Source: Paenisporosarcina cavernae (GTDB lineage Bacteria > Bacillota > Bacilli > Bacillales_A > Planococcaceae). From it: a stretch of 64,000 nt of DNA. The position numbers were made by a program, and so were the translations under genes. Position 1 is the first letter of the stretch, and every line of letters starts with the position of its first letter. The notes under the pieces were generated by a model. The model ran no database searches and had not been told where the DNA came from. It saw only the letters and a program-made list of their open reading frames with translations. Below are positions 17,992 to 26,090 of the stretch, one piece after another. Location: assembly GCF_003595195.1 (NCBI RefSeq), contig NZ_CP032418.1, positions 694,501 to 758,500 on the forward strand, in the 5' to 3' direction.

Positions 17992-19149
17992 ATGCAACCA
18001 GTGTCACGCGAAGAGCGTATTCACTCGCTCGATATGATGAGAGGATTTTCGTTACTTGGGATTTTCCTTGTAAATATGCTCGTTTTTCACTCGCCATTTT
18101 TATACATTAATCCGTATTCGTGGTACCAAACACCAGAAGACATTGCGGCTTTTTCGTTTATTGATCAGTGGGTACAAGGAAGTGTGTATCCGCTGTTCTC
18201 GATGATTTTCGGTTACGGGATTGCCATTCAATATGAACGTGCCACTGCGAGAGGCGACGTGTTTTGGAGATTTGGCGTACGCCGAATGCTTGTGTTACTT
18301 GGCTTTGGACTCATCCATGCGTTCCTCATTTGGAACGGAGATATTTTACTGACGTACGCGCTTGCAGGATTCCTAGTTCTTGGATTGCTACGACTAAGCT
18401 GGCGGTTTTTACTCGGTATAGCGCTTGCACTTTACGCACTTCCAAACGTGGGACTAGCAGCACTCCTTTATCTAGGAGAACAAATGGGAGGCGTCGATCC
18501 GTCTCAATACGCAGCAGTGCAAGAACTCCAGGATTCGATTTCTGCATATGGACTCGGATCGTTTGCTGATATTTTCTCGCAACGAATTGATGACTGGATC
18601 TACACGAATGGATGGGGCTTGTTTCACTTAATCCCAACGATCATTTTGCCGTATGTGTTGCTAGGTGTTGTCGCAAGAAAGACGCAATTATTGGAACGTT
18701 TTTCGGAAAGAAAAGCAATTTGGATCACGCTAATTTTTGTTGGACTCGCTGCCGGAACGTTTATAAAATTTCTTCCTTATACGTTAGGCGATTCCATTTT
18801 TACGGTATATATTCAAGATATTTTTGGTGGTCCACTTCAAGCAGTCGCCTATGCAGGAATCATCGCGTTTCTTACAAGCATTCGTGTATTCCAGAAGGTC
18901 TTTCATTCCGTCGCACTAGCAGGCAGAATGTCCCTTACGATTTACATCATGCAGTCGCTGATTGCCACGACACTTTTTTATTCATATGGCTTCGGATTGT
19001 ACGGAAAAGTAGACGTCCTTGCAGGAACGATGATCGCCATTGGAATTTTCATTTTACAGCTCATCTTTGCGCAATTATGGTTTAGCAAATTCATGTACGG
19101 GCCGCTTGAAAAAGTATGGCGAAAACTCTCCTATCAGACGTTCATGTAA
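17992..19149 (+). CDS. DUF418 family polytopic membrane protein (YeiB/YxaH-like)
   Basis: 385 aa with about nine to ten hydrophobic segments. The N-terminal RIHSLDMMRGFSLLGIFLVNM and the C-terminal half with MSLTIYIMQSLIATTLFY are characteristic of the DUF418/HGSNAT-like family, often described as putative transporters or acyltransferase-like proteins. AAGGAG before ATG 17992, 7 nt after addA, suggests read-through from addBA. Function is unknown. Confidence 0.82.
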   Translation: MQPVSREERIHSLDMMRGFSLLGIFLVNMLVFHSPFLYINPYSWYQTPEDIAAFSFIDQWVQGSVYPLFSMIFGYGIAIQYERATARGDVFWRFGVRRMLVLLGFGLIHAFLIWNGDILLTYALAGFLVLGLLRLSWRFLLGIALALYALPNVGLAALLYLGEQMGGVDPSQYAAVQELQDSISAYGLGSFADIFSQRIDDWIYTNGWGLFHLIPTIILPYVLLGVVARKTQLLERFSERKAIWITLIFVGLAAGTFIKFLPYTLGDSIFTVYIQDIFGGPLQAVAYAGIIAFLTSIRVFQKVFHSVALAGRMSLTIYIMQSLIATTLFYSYGFGLYGKVDVLAGTMIAIGIFILQLIFAQLWFSKFMYGPLEKVWRKLSYQTFM

Positions 19150-19218
19150 TATTCACAGACATTTCGATAAACTGTGGTACGATAAAAATGACACATTAAA
19201 CTAATAGAGGTGACTATA

Positions 19219-19593
19219 ATGGACTTTTTAGCAAGCACACACCTACATATCACAACGTGGGTAATCGGACTTATCCTGTTCTTCGTCGCAGTTGTTTTAA
19301 CAAACGGCTCCAAAGGACAAAAAATCACGCAAATGATTTTACGAGTAGACTACATTTTGATCATTTTGACTGGCCTTGCGTTATTTATGAAAGGCATGGA
19401 CTACAACATGGGCATGCTATACGGTTTTAAATTTTTAGGCGGAATCTTAATCATCGGTATGATGGAAATGATTTTAGCACGCATGAAAAAACAAAAAGCA
19501 ACGACTGTTTTCTGGATCTTACTATTTGTTATTTTATTCGTCACCATGTTCCTAGGATTCAAACTGCCAATGGGACTTCACTTCCTCGCGTAA
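19219..19593 (+). CDS. yisL: YisL family membrane protein (UPF0344/DUF1516)
   Basis: 124-residue four-helix membrane protein beginning MDFLASTHLHITTW, the conserved opening of YisL proteins, with a GFKFLGG motif in the third helix. AGAGG is 8 nt before ATG 19219; the GTG at 19210 overlaps that ribosome site and is not used. Function is unknown. In B. subtilis yisL lies in the same general chromosomal region as addBA. Confidence 0.82.
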   Translation: MDFLASTHLHITTWVIGLILFFVAVVLTNGSKGQKITQMILRVDYILIILTGLALFMKGMDYNMGMLYGFKFLGGILIIGMMEMILARMKKQKATTVFWILLFVILFVTMFLGFKLPMGLHFLA

Positions 19594-19611
19594 CGAAAGG
19601 GGAGAACTCGC

Positions 19612-19764
19612 TTGATAGGTATTTTCTTTGTCATCTTAATCGCACTTTTGCTCATACTTTTCGCACTTAGCGCAACCCGCGACGCGACAGATCACACAGA
19701 AATACTGACAGAGAAACAAGTGCAGGACGCCAAGCGCTACCTGCAACATAAGGATGAACTATAA
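19612..19764 (+). CDS. Small (50 aa) single-pass membrane peptide, translationally coupled to the GH13-like gene
   Basis: TTG 19612 follows AAAGGGGAGAA and opens a 50-codon frame. Residues 2-19 form one transmembrane helix (IGIFFVILIALLLILFAL), followed by a charged tail containing EKQVQDAKRYLQHKDEL. Its TAA shares one base with the ATG of the amylase-like gene (overlap at 19764), and it starts 18 nt after yisL. Spacing, ribosome site and coupling argue for a real gene. I do not recognise the family; it may assist membrane insertion of its neighbour, which is inference. Confidence 0.7.
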   Translation: MIGIFFVILIALLLILFALSATRDATDHTEILTEKQVQDAKRYLQHKDEL

Positions 19765-21074
19765 TGAAAAAAACTACGCTCCTCGCTTGTACGTTGCTCG
19801 CAGTTATCGTTCTTCAAACACCAGCTGCCGCAAACGAACTTAACGAGAATCTATCGACAGAAAGTGTCTATGACCTACTTGTCGACCGCTTTAACGATGC
19901 AAACCCGCAAAATAATGTGGACGTGAACACACAAGACCCATCGAAATTCTTTGGTGGTGACTTTCAAGGTGTCACGGACAAGTTAAGCTACATTCAAGAC
20001 ATGGGCTTTACCGCAGTCTCCATCGGACCGGTTTTTGAAACAGACACATACAATGGCAGCAACATCACGAACTACGGAGAGCTAGAGCCACGCTTTGGAA
20101 CAGACGAACAGTTCGAGCAACTGCTTGACGCAGCCCATACGAAAAACATGGCGATCATCGTCGACTTACCACTTGCTGGTGTCACAACCGAAAATCTCGA
20201 CAACGTCATTAGCGCCTACTCGGCGTTTTTAGCGAAATATGACATAGACGGTGTGCGTGTTACGTTGGCGAATGAAGAGCAGAAACCGCTAAGGGAAGAA
20301 GTTGTCGCGGCGATCCAACAGTCGTCACGGGTGTCAATTTTCCCTGTTTCGGACACTGTCTCGACTTGGCAAGATGCTTTCCGCACCGTAGATCTCCCAC
20401 TGGCTCAGTGGGCAAAGGTTGCGACTAATCCGGAAGCTGTGCAAGCCATCGATACACTGACAAGTGAACGTTTTACCGCGCAGTCTGCAGAAGAAAACAT
20501 GTTTCCTCCAACTCGAATTAAAGTCGCGTTAGGAGCCATGATGGCACTGCCTGGTATTCCGACGATGACATACGGAACAGAAATTGCGATGAATGGGAAA
20601 ACAGAAGCTGAATCGCATCAGTATATGAACTTTAAAACAGAAGAAGAAATTATCGACTATTTAACAAAAATTCAAAAACTACGTGGACAGTCAGAAGCCC
20701 TTCAAACCGGAAACATCGACATCTTACATGAAGAAGATGGATTCGTTGTATTGAAGCGTTGGAACGACGAAGAAACGTGGATTGTTGTCATTAATAATTC
20801 TTCGGAAACGAAGAAATATACGGTGTCTTCGGAAGATATAGGAGAGAAAAAAGAGCTTCGTGGAATGTTCGAGAGTGACATTATCCGTTCACAAGACAAT
20901 GGAAAATACCCTGTTGTGTTAGACCGCGAATTAGTCGAATTCTTTTACGTGGAAGATCGACGCGGTTTAAACACGGGCTACCTCGTAGCACTCGCTGGCG
21001 TATACGTACTCTTTATGGTCTTCATCTATCTAGTTTGGAAAAAAGGCAAAAACCGCACAAAGGAATCTCGGTAA
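19764..21074 (+). CDS. Membrane-anchored GH13 alpha-amylase-like protein lacking catalytic residues
   Basis: 436 aa: signal peptide (1-23, TPAAA before NE), a GH13 barrel from about residue 33, a C-terminal beta domain, and a transmembrane anchor (about 404-424) with basic tail. The fold is recognisable from SVYDLLVDRFNDANPQNN, FFGGDFQGVTDKLSYIQDMGFTA (given as landmarks only) and ALGAMMALPGIPTMTYGTEI. Region I keeps D134 but lacks the NH pair. Region II reads DGVRVT, so the nucleophile Asp is T167. Region III has no Glu (SIFPVSD). Region IV has FPPTR where FxxNHDxxR is expected. It is therefore predicted to be catalytically dead, perhaps a surface carbohydrate-binding or scaffold protein. 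Confidence 0.78.
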   Translation: MKKTTLLACTLLAVIVLQTPAAANELNENLSTESVYDLLVDRFNDANPQNNVDVNTQDPSKFFGGDFQGVTDKLSYIQDMGFTAVSIGPVFETDTYNGSNITNYGELEPRFGTDEQFEQLLDAAHTKNMAIIVDLPLAGVTTENLDNVISAYSAFLAKYDIDGVRVTLANEEQKPLREEVVAAIQQSSRVSIFPVSDTVSTWQDAFRTVDLPLAQWAKVATNPEAVQAIDTLTSERFTAQSAEENMFPPTRIKVALGAMMALPGIPTMTYGTEIAMNGKTEAESHQYMNFKTEEEIIDYLTKIQKLRGQSEALQTGNIDILHEEDGFVVLKRWNDEETWIVVINNSSETKKYTVSSEDIGEKKELRGMFESDIIRSQDNGKYPVVLDRELVEFFYVEDRRGLNTGYLVALAGVYVLFMVFIYLVWKKGKNRTKESR

Positions 21075-21101
21075 CCTAGTATAGGTTATCGGGATTTTTT
21101 T
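21064..21101 (+). terminator. Terminator after the GH13-like gene
   Basis: Stem AATCTC...GTAACCT / AGGTTAT...GGGATT overlapping the stop codon, followed by seven T. Confidence 0.8.
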
Positions 21102-21137
21102 GTTTGTAGTGTGTCGATATTGTTGGATCGGTTTGCG

Positions 21138-21480
21138 CTGATAACACGAGCGTGAACGCCAATAAAATGAAATCTACACTGATAGAAGCTCGTGCCGCGC
21201 TGATAGAAAGGGGTCTCGCGCCGATAGAACAGTGTTTTTCGCTTATAGAGCATCCAATGTATTAACAATCTCTGAAATATAGTACTTCCATTTGACCGTT
21301 TTGCGTCCGCAAAACGCACCTTACAGTTTGCGCCCATAGAACGAGCGAAATCGCCCAAAGAATGTGCGAAATTGCCCATAGAATGAAATTTTCACCCATA
21401 GAACGTACGAAATCAACCATAGAATGAAATTTTCACCCATAGAACAGGGTTCGGAGCCCATAGAATGCAAGTTTTAGCTT
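21138..21480. repeat. Large composite 21-nt-period array (A4)
   Basis: Block 1 has cores like CTGATAGAA starting at 21138, 21159, 21179, 21200, 21221 and 21242. Block 2 has cores like GCCCATAGAA at 21332, 21353, 21374, 21394, 21415, 21435, 21456 and 21477. Every step is 20 or 21 nt. It fills the gap between convergent genes and is the largest array in the window, with 14 recognisable units. A frame of 97 codons across it on the minus strand is a by-product with a seven-residue periodicity. Confidence 0.88.
21241..21322 (+). repeat. 82-bp direct repeat, copy 1
   Basis: Begins GCTTATAGAGCATCCAA and ends in GTCCGCAAAACGC-CCTT. Copy 2 is at 21477-21559 with only a few mismatches. Each copy starts with a final 21-nt array unit and continues into non-repetitive sequence, so the array end and its flank were duplicated together. 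Confidence 0.85.
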
Positions 21481-21559
21481 ATAGAGCATCCAACGTATTA
21501 ACAATCTCTGAAACATAATAACTTCCATTTGACCGTTATACGTCCGCAAAACGCCCCTT
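21477..21559 (+). repeat. 82-bp direct repeat, copy 2
   Basis: Near-identical to 21241-21322. The two copies bracket block 2 of array A4. Confidence 0.85.
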
Positions 21560-21576
21560 TAACTACTAAAGGAAGT

Positions 21577-21594
21577 TTTTCGGCGCGTCGAAAA
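21577..21594. repeat. Inverted repeat after array A4
   Basis: TTTTCGGCGCGTCGAAAA, an 18-bp dyad with one G/T mismatch pair, of the same type as at 2323 and 7525. Confidence 0.7.
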
Positions 21595-21654
21595 TCATCG
21601 CCTTAAAATCCCATAAAAAAAATGACCTTCCCGAAGGAAAGTCATTCCTATAAA

Positions 21655-22977
21655 TTATGCTTTGTACCCAATCATGTTCACTGGATCTTTAGGTGAAGAA
21701 TAAGGCGGGGAATATGCTAGTTCCAATTCTTCTAGGTCATCGACGGTTAGCCCGGCGTAGATTGCAGTGGAAAGAACATCGATTCGTTTGTCAGCACCCT
21801 TTTCCCCAATCACTTGGGCACCGATGATTTTGTGCGTTTTTTCGTGATAGTGGACGACGAGTAATAAGTCGCCGTGTGGATAGTAGCCAGCATTTGATTT
21901 GCTTGTTTGTTTAATCGTTTTAAATGGAATGTTCGCTTGTTCAGCATTTTCTTTACTTAGTCCTGTCATGGCAATCGTGATATCGAATAATTTACTGATG
22001 GCAGTTCCTAGGAAACCTTTGAATGGAATTGCTTCTCCGCACAGGTGTTTGGCGACTATGTAGGCTTGTCGATGAGCAGGCCATGCGAGAGCAAGTTGTT
22101 TCGGTAAATGAGTGATGAAGTCAATATTTTCAATGACGTCTCCTACTGCATAAATGTCCGGGTCATTTGTTTGAAGAAAACCGTTCGTTTGAATGCCGCC
22201 TGTTGGTCCTATGTGAATTCCGGCTTCTTTAGCGAGTGAGTTGTTCGCGGTGATCCCAATATTAATGAGTAAGAAATCGGCATTGAGTTTTTTGCCAGAA
22301 GTTAATGTGATGCTTTTCTCGTCAATGTGCGCAATCTCTTCTTCTAAATAAAATTGCACGCCATTTTTAGTGAGTTCTTTTTCCACTAGGTTCGATGCTT
22401 CTGGGTCTAGTATGTGAAACATACGGTCGTTTCGTTCAATCATCGTCACTTGGACGCCACGTTCTGTTAAGTTTTCGGCCATTTCCATTCCAGTAAACCC
22501 ACCGCCTAGTAATACGGCATTTTTCGGCTGGTTTTCGGTAATAAATGAGTCGATAGCATCCATTTCGTCGAGCGTTCGTAAAGTGAAGTGTGGAATACGG
22601 TCAAGTCCTTTTAGTTTGGGGATTTTAGCGATTCCACCAGTGGAGAGGATTAACACATCATAAGACTCTTCTGTTTCATTACCAGTTATACCATCTATTA
22701 CGCGTACGATTTTTTGGTCACGATGAATGGAAAGCACTTCATGCTGCAGACGGACGTCGATACTTTTTTCTGTTTTAAATTTTTCAGGTGTGGTCGCAAT
22801 TAAATGCGACCGTTTTTTTACCGTTCCACCTAAATAGTAAGGCATTCCACACGCTGCATATGACATGACGTCTTGTTTATCGAATACGATAATTTCAGCT
22901 GTTTCATCTAACCGACGAATTTGGGAGGCAGCAGTTGCTCCGCCTGCCACTGCACCAACGATCACGATTTTCTTCAT
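21655..22977 (-). CDS. CoA-disulfide reductase (FAD-dependent pyridine nucleotide-disulfide oxidoreductase)
   Basis: 440-residue flavoprotein. FAD-binding motif IVGAVAGGATAASQIRR at the N-terminus, single redox Cys43 in SYAACGMPYYLGG, an NADH-binding fold in the middle, a second FAD motif (IYAVGDVIE), and the C-terminal tyrosine-rich dimer tail ELAYSPPYSSPKDPVNMIGY. Single-Cys enzymes of this type reduce CoA disulfide or CoA persulfide; some relatives are NADH oxidases. It lacks the C-terminal rhodanese seen in CoADR-RHD. GGAGG before ATG 22977. It lies downstream of degV, behind a terminator that ends near its start. Confidence 0.86.
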   Translation of the reverse strand: MKKIVIVGAVAGGATAASQIRRLDETAEIIVFDKQDVMSYAACGMPYYLGGTVKKRSHLIATTPEKFKTEKSIDVRLQHEVLSIHRDQKIVRVIDGITGNETEESYDVLILSTGGIAKIPKLKGLDRIPHFTLRTLDEMDAIDSFITENQPKNAVLLGGGFTGMEMAENLTERGVQVTMIERNDRMFHILDPEASNLVEKELTKNGVQFYLEEEIAHIDEKSITLTSGKKLNADFLLINIGITANNSLAKEAGIHIGPTGGIQTNGFLQTNDPDIYAVGDVIENIDFITHLPKQLALAWPAHRQAYIVAKHLCGEAIPFKGFLGTAISKLFDITIAMTGLSKENAEQANIPFKTIKQTSKSNAGYYPHGDLLLVVHYHEKTHKIIGAQVIGEKGADKRIDVLSTAIYAGLTVDDLEELELAYSPPYSSPKDPVNMIGYKA

Positions 22978-23012
22978 GCTAAATTTCCTCCAGTATTCCG
23001 TTTTTTCTTCTC

Positions 23013-23064
23013 TAAAAAAATATACCCCAGATTCGCGTTCGATAAGCGAACGGAAAATGGGGTA
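23013..23064 (-). terminator. Hairpin between degV and the CoA-disulfide reductase gene
   Basis: On the minus strand, a long stem begins TACCCCATTTTCCGTTCG, with inner loop CTTAT, and returns as CGAACG...CTGGGGTA, followed by TATTTTTTTA. It probably terminates degV. Its outer ends TACCCC...GGGGTA repeat the core of the CstR-type operators at 4475-4513. Confidence 0.7.
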
Positions 23065-23069
23065 GTAGT

Positions 23070-23921
23070 TTAACTCAACTTATTTTGGAAAAAGACGGCT
23101 AGTGTACTTGGGCCAGTATGTGCACCGACTGCGGAGCCAATCATTTCAATTTCAATATTATTTGGATGGAACGTTTCTTCGATTAACTCTTTTAATTCAT
23201 TCGCCGCTTGAAGGTCATCTCCGTGGCAAATGCCAATGGTTTGTTCGTTCAGACGTTCTCCGCGTTCTTCCATAATATCGAGTACGCGCTTCATCGCTTT
23301 TTTACGGCCACGAAGCTTTTCAATCGGAACGAGTTTTCCGTCTTCCATGTGGATGATGGGTTTGATGTTTAATAAACCACCAACAAACGCGCTCGATTTG
23401 GAAATACGTCCACCGCGAGCCATATAATCCAAGTCTTCTACGATAACGATAGATTCTAGATGCGCTAACTTTTCACGTAAAATTTCTTCCATTCTTACAG
23501 AAGATTCGCCGGCATTACGAAGTTTTACAGCTTCTTTTACGAGCATTCCGTATCCGAGCGAAGCAGCTCTTGAATCGACGATCGTCAACTTTAATTCCGG
23601 ATAGTCTTCTTTTAATTGCTCTCGAATCATCACCGCGGTATTATGCGTACCAGAAAGTTCGGATGAAAAAGCTAAGTAAAAGCCTTCTTCTCCAGATTTT
23701 GCAAGCTCTTCGAACAACTGAAAAAATTGTTCAGGAGAAGCTTGAGATGTTTTCGGCTGGACACCTCGACGAATTGCCTCAAACACTTCTTTTGAATCAA
23801 TCGTTTCCACGTCCATATATTCTTTGTCTTCTAAATGAACACGTAGAGGAACGAGCGTTACGTTGTTTGTTTCGTAAAACGATTTCGGTAAATCGCACGC
23901 GCTATCTGCAAATAATCTCAT
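23070..23921 (-). CDS. DegV family fatty acid-binding protein (FakB-like, YitS)
   Basis: 283 aa with the N-terminal DSACDLP motif, the TSQASPEQF lipid-binding segment, GYGMLV and the C-terminal GAHTGPSTLAVFF box. DegV/FakB proteins hold a fatty acid and present it to the kinase FakA. Position next to yitU, yitV and yitW matches the B. subtilis yitS region. The start ATG 23921 follows the yitU stop by 27 nt, suggesting a yitU-degV transcript on this strand. Confidence 0.87.
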   Translation of the reverse strand: MRLFADSACDLPKSFYETNNVTLVPLRVHLEDKEYMDVETIDSKEVFEAIRRGVQPKTSQASPEQFFQLFEELAKSGEEGFYLAFSSELSGTHNTAVMIREQLKEDYPELKLTIVDSRAASLGYGMLVKEAVKLRNAGESSVRMEEILREKLAHLESIVIVEDLDYMARGGRISKSSAFVGGLLNIKPIIHMEDGKLVPIEKLRGRKKAMKRVLDIMEERGERLNEQTIGICHGDDLQAANELKELIEETFHPNNIEIEMIGSAVGAHTGPSTLAVFFQNKLS

Positions 23922-23948
23922 GTATTTCGCCCCTAACCAATTAACTAA

Positions 23949-24758
23949 CTATTCCAATTTTAACCGTTCGATAAGGAAGTCTGCAATACCATCTTCATTA
24001 TTCGAAGAAGTTACTTCATTTGCAATCGACTTCAACGGCGCTATTGCATTACCCATGGCTACACCGATTCCTGCATAATCAAGCATTTCTAAATCGTTAT
24101 CTTCGTCACCAAAAGCAATAATGCGTTCTTTCGGAATATTTAACTCATGATGAACATGTCCAATTCCTACGGCTTTATTCAACCCGGAGCGAACGATTTC
24201 AATCACATGCCACGGAGCACCCCAACGGCGATGATCAATGACTTCCGCGTGAACATCTTCTAAATGTTGACGAATAGAAGGTACTTCCATTTCATCTGCG
24301 TGAATGAGAAGGGATGTGGGATCGTGTTTTAAATATGTTCGGATATCTCCCGTTGTCACGTTTGGATTGCCGAAACTAAAAATATCGAGTAATTTTTCAT
24401 CGTGATAATGAAGGTATACATCATCCTTCACCTCGGCAATAATGTTAAAGAATTTATAGTCATGTACAGCATCAATTACTTCATTGACAACGTTCAAATC
24501 AATTGGTTCATGTTTGATAGCCCAATTTCGGTTCGAAGGGTTGTGCACAAATGCCCCGTTAAAATTCACGATTGGGGTCGATAATCCTAGTTGTTGGTAA
24601 TAAATTTCACTCGCTCGGAATGGTCGTCCCGTCGCGATCATCACTTCATGTCCCGCTTGTTTCGCTTGTTGAAGTGTGCGTAATGTCTTTTCTGATATAA
24701 CTTTTTCATCTGTTAATAACGTTCCGTCTAAGTCGAGTACAATTAAATGTGGTTGCAT
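23949..24758 (-). CDS. Cof-type HAD-IIB family phosphatase (YitU-like)
   Basis: 269-residue HAD hydrolase. Motif I DLDGT with the nucleophile Asp, motif II in IATGRPF, a C2-type cap, and motif IV GDEDNDLEML. Such enzymes dephosphorylate sugar phosphates, flavin precursors or other small phosphates; B. subtilis YitU has been linked to riboflavin-precursor dephosphorylation. AAAGGAG is 8 nt before ATG 24758; longer in-frame starts lack a ribosome site. It is divergent from the yitV-like gene. Confidence 0.84.
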   Translation of the reverse strand: MQPHLIVLDLDGTLLTDEKVISEKTLRTLQQAKQAGHEVMIATGRPFRASEIYYQQLGLSTPIVNFNGAFVHNPSNRNWAIKHEPIDLNVVNEVIDAVHDYKFFNIIAEVKDDVYLHYHDEKLLDIFSFGNPNVTTGDIRTYLKHDPTSLLIHADEMEVPSIRQHLEDVHAEVIDHRRWGAPWHVIEIVRSGLNKAVGIGHVHHELNIPKERIIAFGDEDNDLEMLDYAGIGVAMGNAIAPLKSIANEVTSSNNEDGIADFLIERLKLE

Positions 24759-24889
24759 TGTCGTAACTCCTTTCATACCTATACTAAGTGTAGCTTTCCC
24801 TATTTCGTTCGTCAAAAGTTTGTGCCAATTTTGAATTTGAGTGAAAGCTTTGCTAGGATATTAATAGTAGAAAAAAAGGAAGTGTCAGG

Positions 24890-25660
24890 ATGTTAGTTGA
24901 AAGCTTGCATTGGAATGGAATCCCGATTTTACATATTGTGAACAGTGAAGAGGATTACCCGAAACGTCCAACCGTACTCTTTTTACATGGTTTTACAAGT
25001 GCGAAGGAACATAACTTACATTACGCGTACAATTTGGCGAATAAAGGATTTCGTGTTTTATTGCCAGATGCGCACTTACACGGAGAGCGTAGCGAAAACT
25101 TAGATGAAGTGCAGCTCTCGTTACGATTTTGGGAAATCGTGTTAACTACGTTAGAAGAAATCCCTGCCATTCGCACGAAATTGATGGAGCAAGGGTTAGC
25201 TGATGAGTCCACTCCGTTTGGGCTAGCTGGCACTTCAATGGGTGGAATCGAAACACTTGGCGCTCTTACCGCGTACCCATGGATTGATGCAGCGGCTGTT
25301 ATGATGGGTTCCCCAGGATATGTCGAGCTTGCGAAAGCACAAATTGCACAATTTGAAAATCGAGGATTTAAATTACCGATTACCGACGTGGAACGAAAAG
25401 GTATATTTACCGCACTAGAGCGCTTTGATTTAACGAAACAAAGTGAGAAATTAGCGAATCGACCAGTCTTTTTCTGGCACGGTGAGCAAGATACCGTTGT
25501 ACCGTTTGCGCCGACCCACCATTTCTTCCAAGCAATGAAAGAGCGTTATCCAGAGGAATCGAAATGGCAATTTATGCGAGACCGGATGGCTGGACACGCT
25601 GTCTCTCGTGCTGGGATGCTTGCTTCGGTCGATTTTCTTGCAGAACATTTGTCCGAGTAG
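24890..25660 (+). CDS. Alpha/beta-hydrolase, esterase family (YitV-like)
   Basis: 256-residue alpha/beta-hydrolase. Oxyanion segment LFLHGFTSAKEHN, nucleophile Ser in GTSMGG, Asp in HGEQDTVVP and His in GHAVSR near the C-terminus. It resembles B. subtilis YitV. AAAAGGAAGTG precedes ATG 24890. The next gene is the MIP18-type yitW homologue, as in B. subtilis. Confidence 0.85.
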   Translation: MLVESLHWNGIPILHIVNSEEDYPKRPTVLFLHGFTSAKEHNLHYAYNLANKGFRVLLPDAHLHGERSENLDEVQLSLRFWEIVLTTLEEIPAIRTKLMEQGLADESTPFGLAGTSMGGIETLGALTAYPWIDAAAVMMGSPGYVELAKAQIAQFENRGFKLPITDVERKGIFTALERFDLTKQSEKLANRPVFFWHGEQDTVVPFAPTHHFFQAMKERYPEESKWQFMRDRMAGHAVSRAGMLASVDFLAEHLSE

Positions 25661-25708
25661 CGAAAGCTTGGTACACTGAGGGGAGAAGACTTGGAAAGGG
25701 GTAGTAAA

Positions 25709-26017
25709 ATGGAACAAGAAATGCGCGATAGCATGATGGGAGCTCTGGAAAATGTCATTGACCCTGAGCTTGGCATCGATATTGTCAACCTAGGCCTTGT
25801 CTATGATGTTGAACTTTCAGAAGATGGCTTCGCATTAGTAACGATGACCTTAACGTCGCTTGGATGCCCAATGGGTCCTATGATTGTAGATCAAGTGAAA
25901 ACAGCGTTGTATGAGTTACCAGAAGTGAAAGAAGTAGAAGTCAACATTGTGTGGACTCCTGCATGGTCAAAAGATAATATGTCCCGATATGCGAAAATGG
26001 CACTCGGCGTCAGATAA
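25709..26017 (+). CDS. MIP18/DUF59 family Fe-S assembly protein (YitW/SufT-like)
   Basis: 102 aa. The motifs ENVIDPELGIDIVNLGLVY and LTSLGCPMGP, with the conserved Cys, define the MIP18/DUF59 (SufT) family, involved in Fe-S protein maturation. AAGGGG before ATG 25709 sets the start; the TTG at 25691 would give six more residues without a ribosome site. A strong terminator follows. Confidence 0.87.
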   Translation: MEQEMRDSMMGALENVIDPELGIDIVNLGLVYDVELSEDGFALVTMTLTSLGCPMGPMIVDQVKTALYELPEVKEVEVNIVWTPAWSKDNMSRYAKMALGVR

Positions 26018-26026
26018 ACAACAATG

Positions 26027-26064
26027 TCCCACTAGAATCCATTATTTCTAGTGGGATTTTTTTT
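26027..26064 (+). terminator. Terminator after yitVW
   Basis: Perfect 10-bp stem TCCCACTAGA / TCTAGTGGGA, loop of ten, then eight T. Confidence 0.93.
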
Positions 26065-26090
26065 AATCAAGATTCAGGAGGATATATCGC

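Noticed and set aside
21086-21379. 97-codon minus-strand frame with a repeating Phe-Tyr pattern
   Set aside because: The seven-residue repetition is a direct consequence of the 21-nt array A4; there is no start signal.
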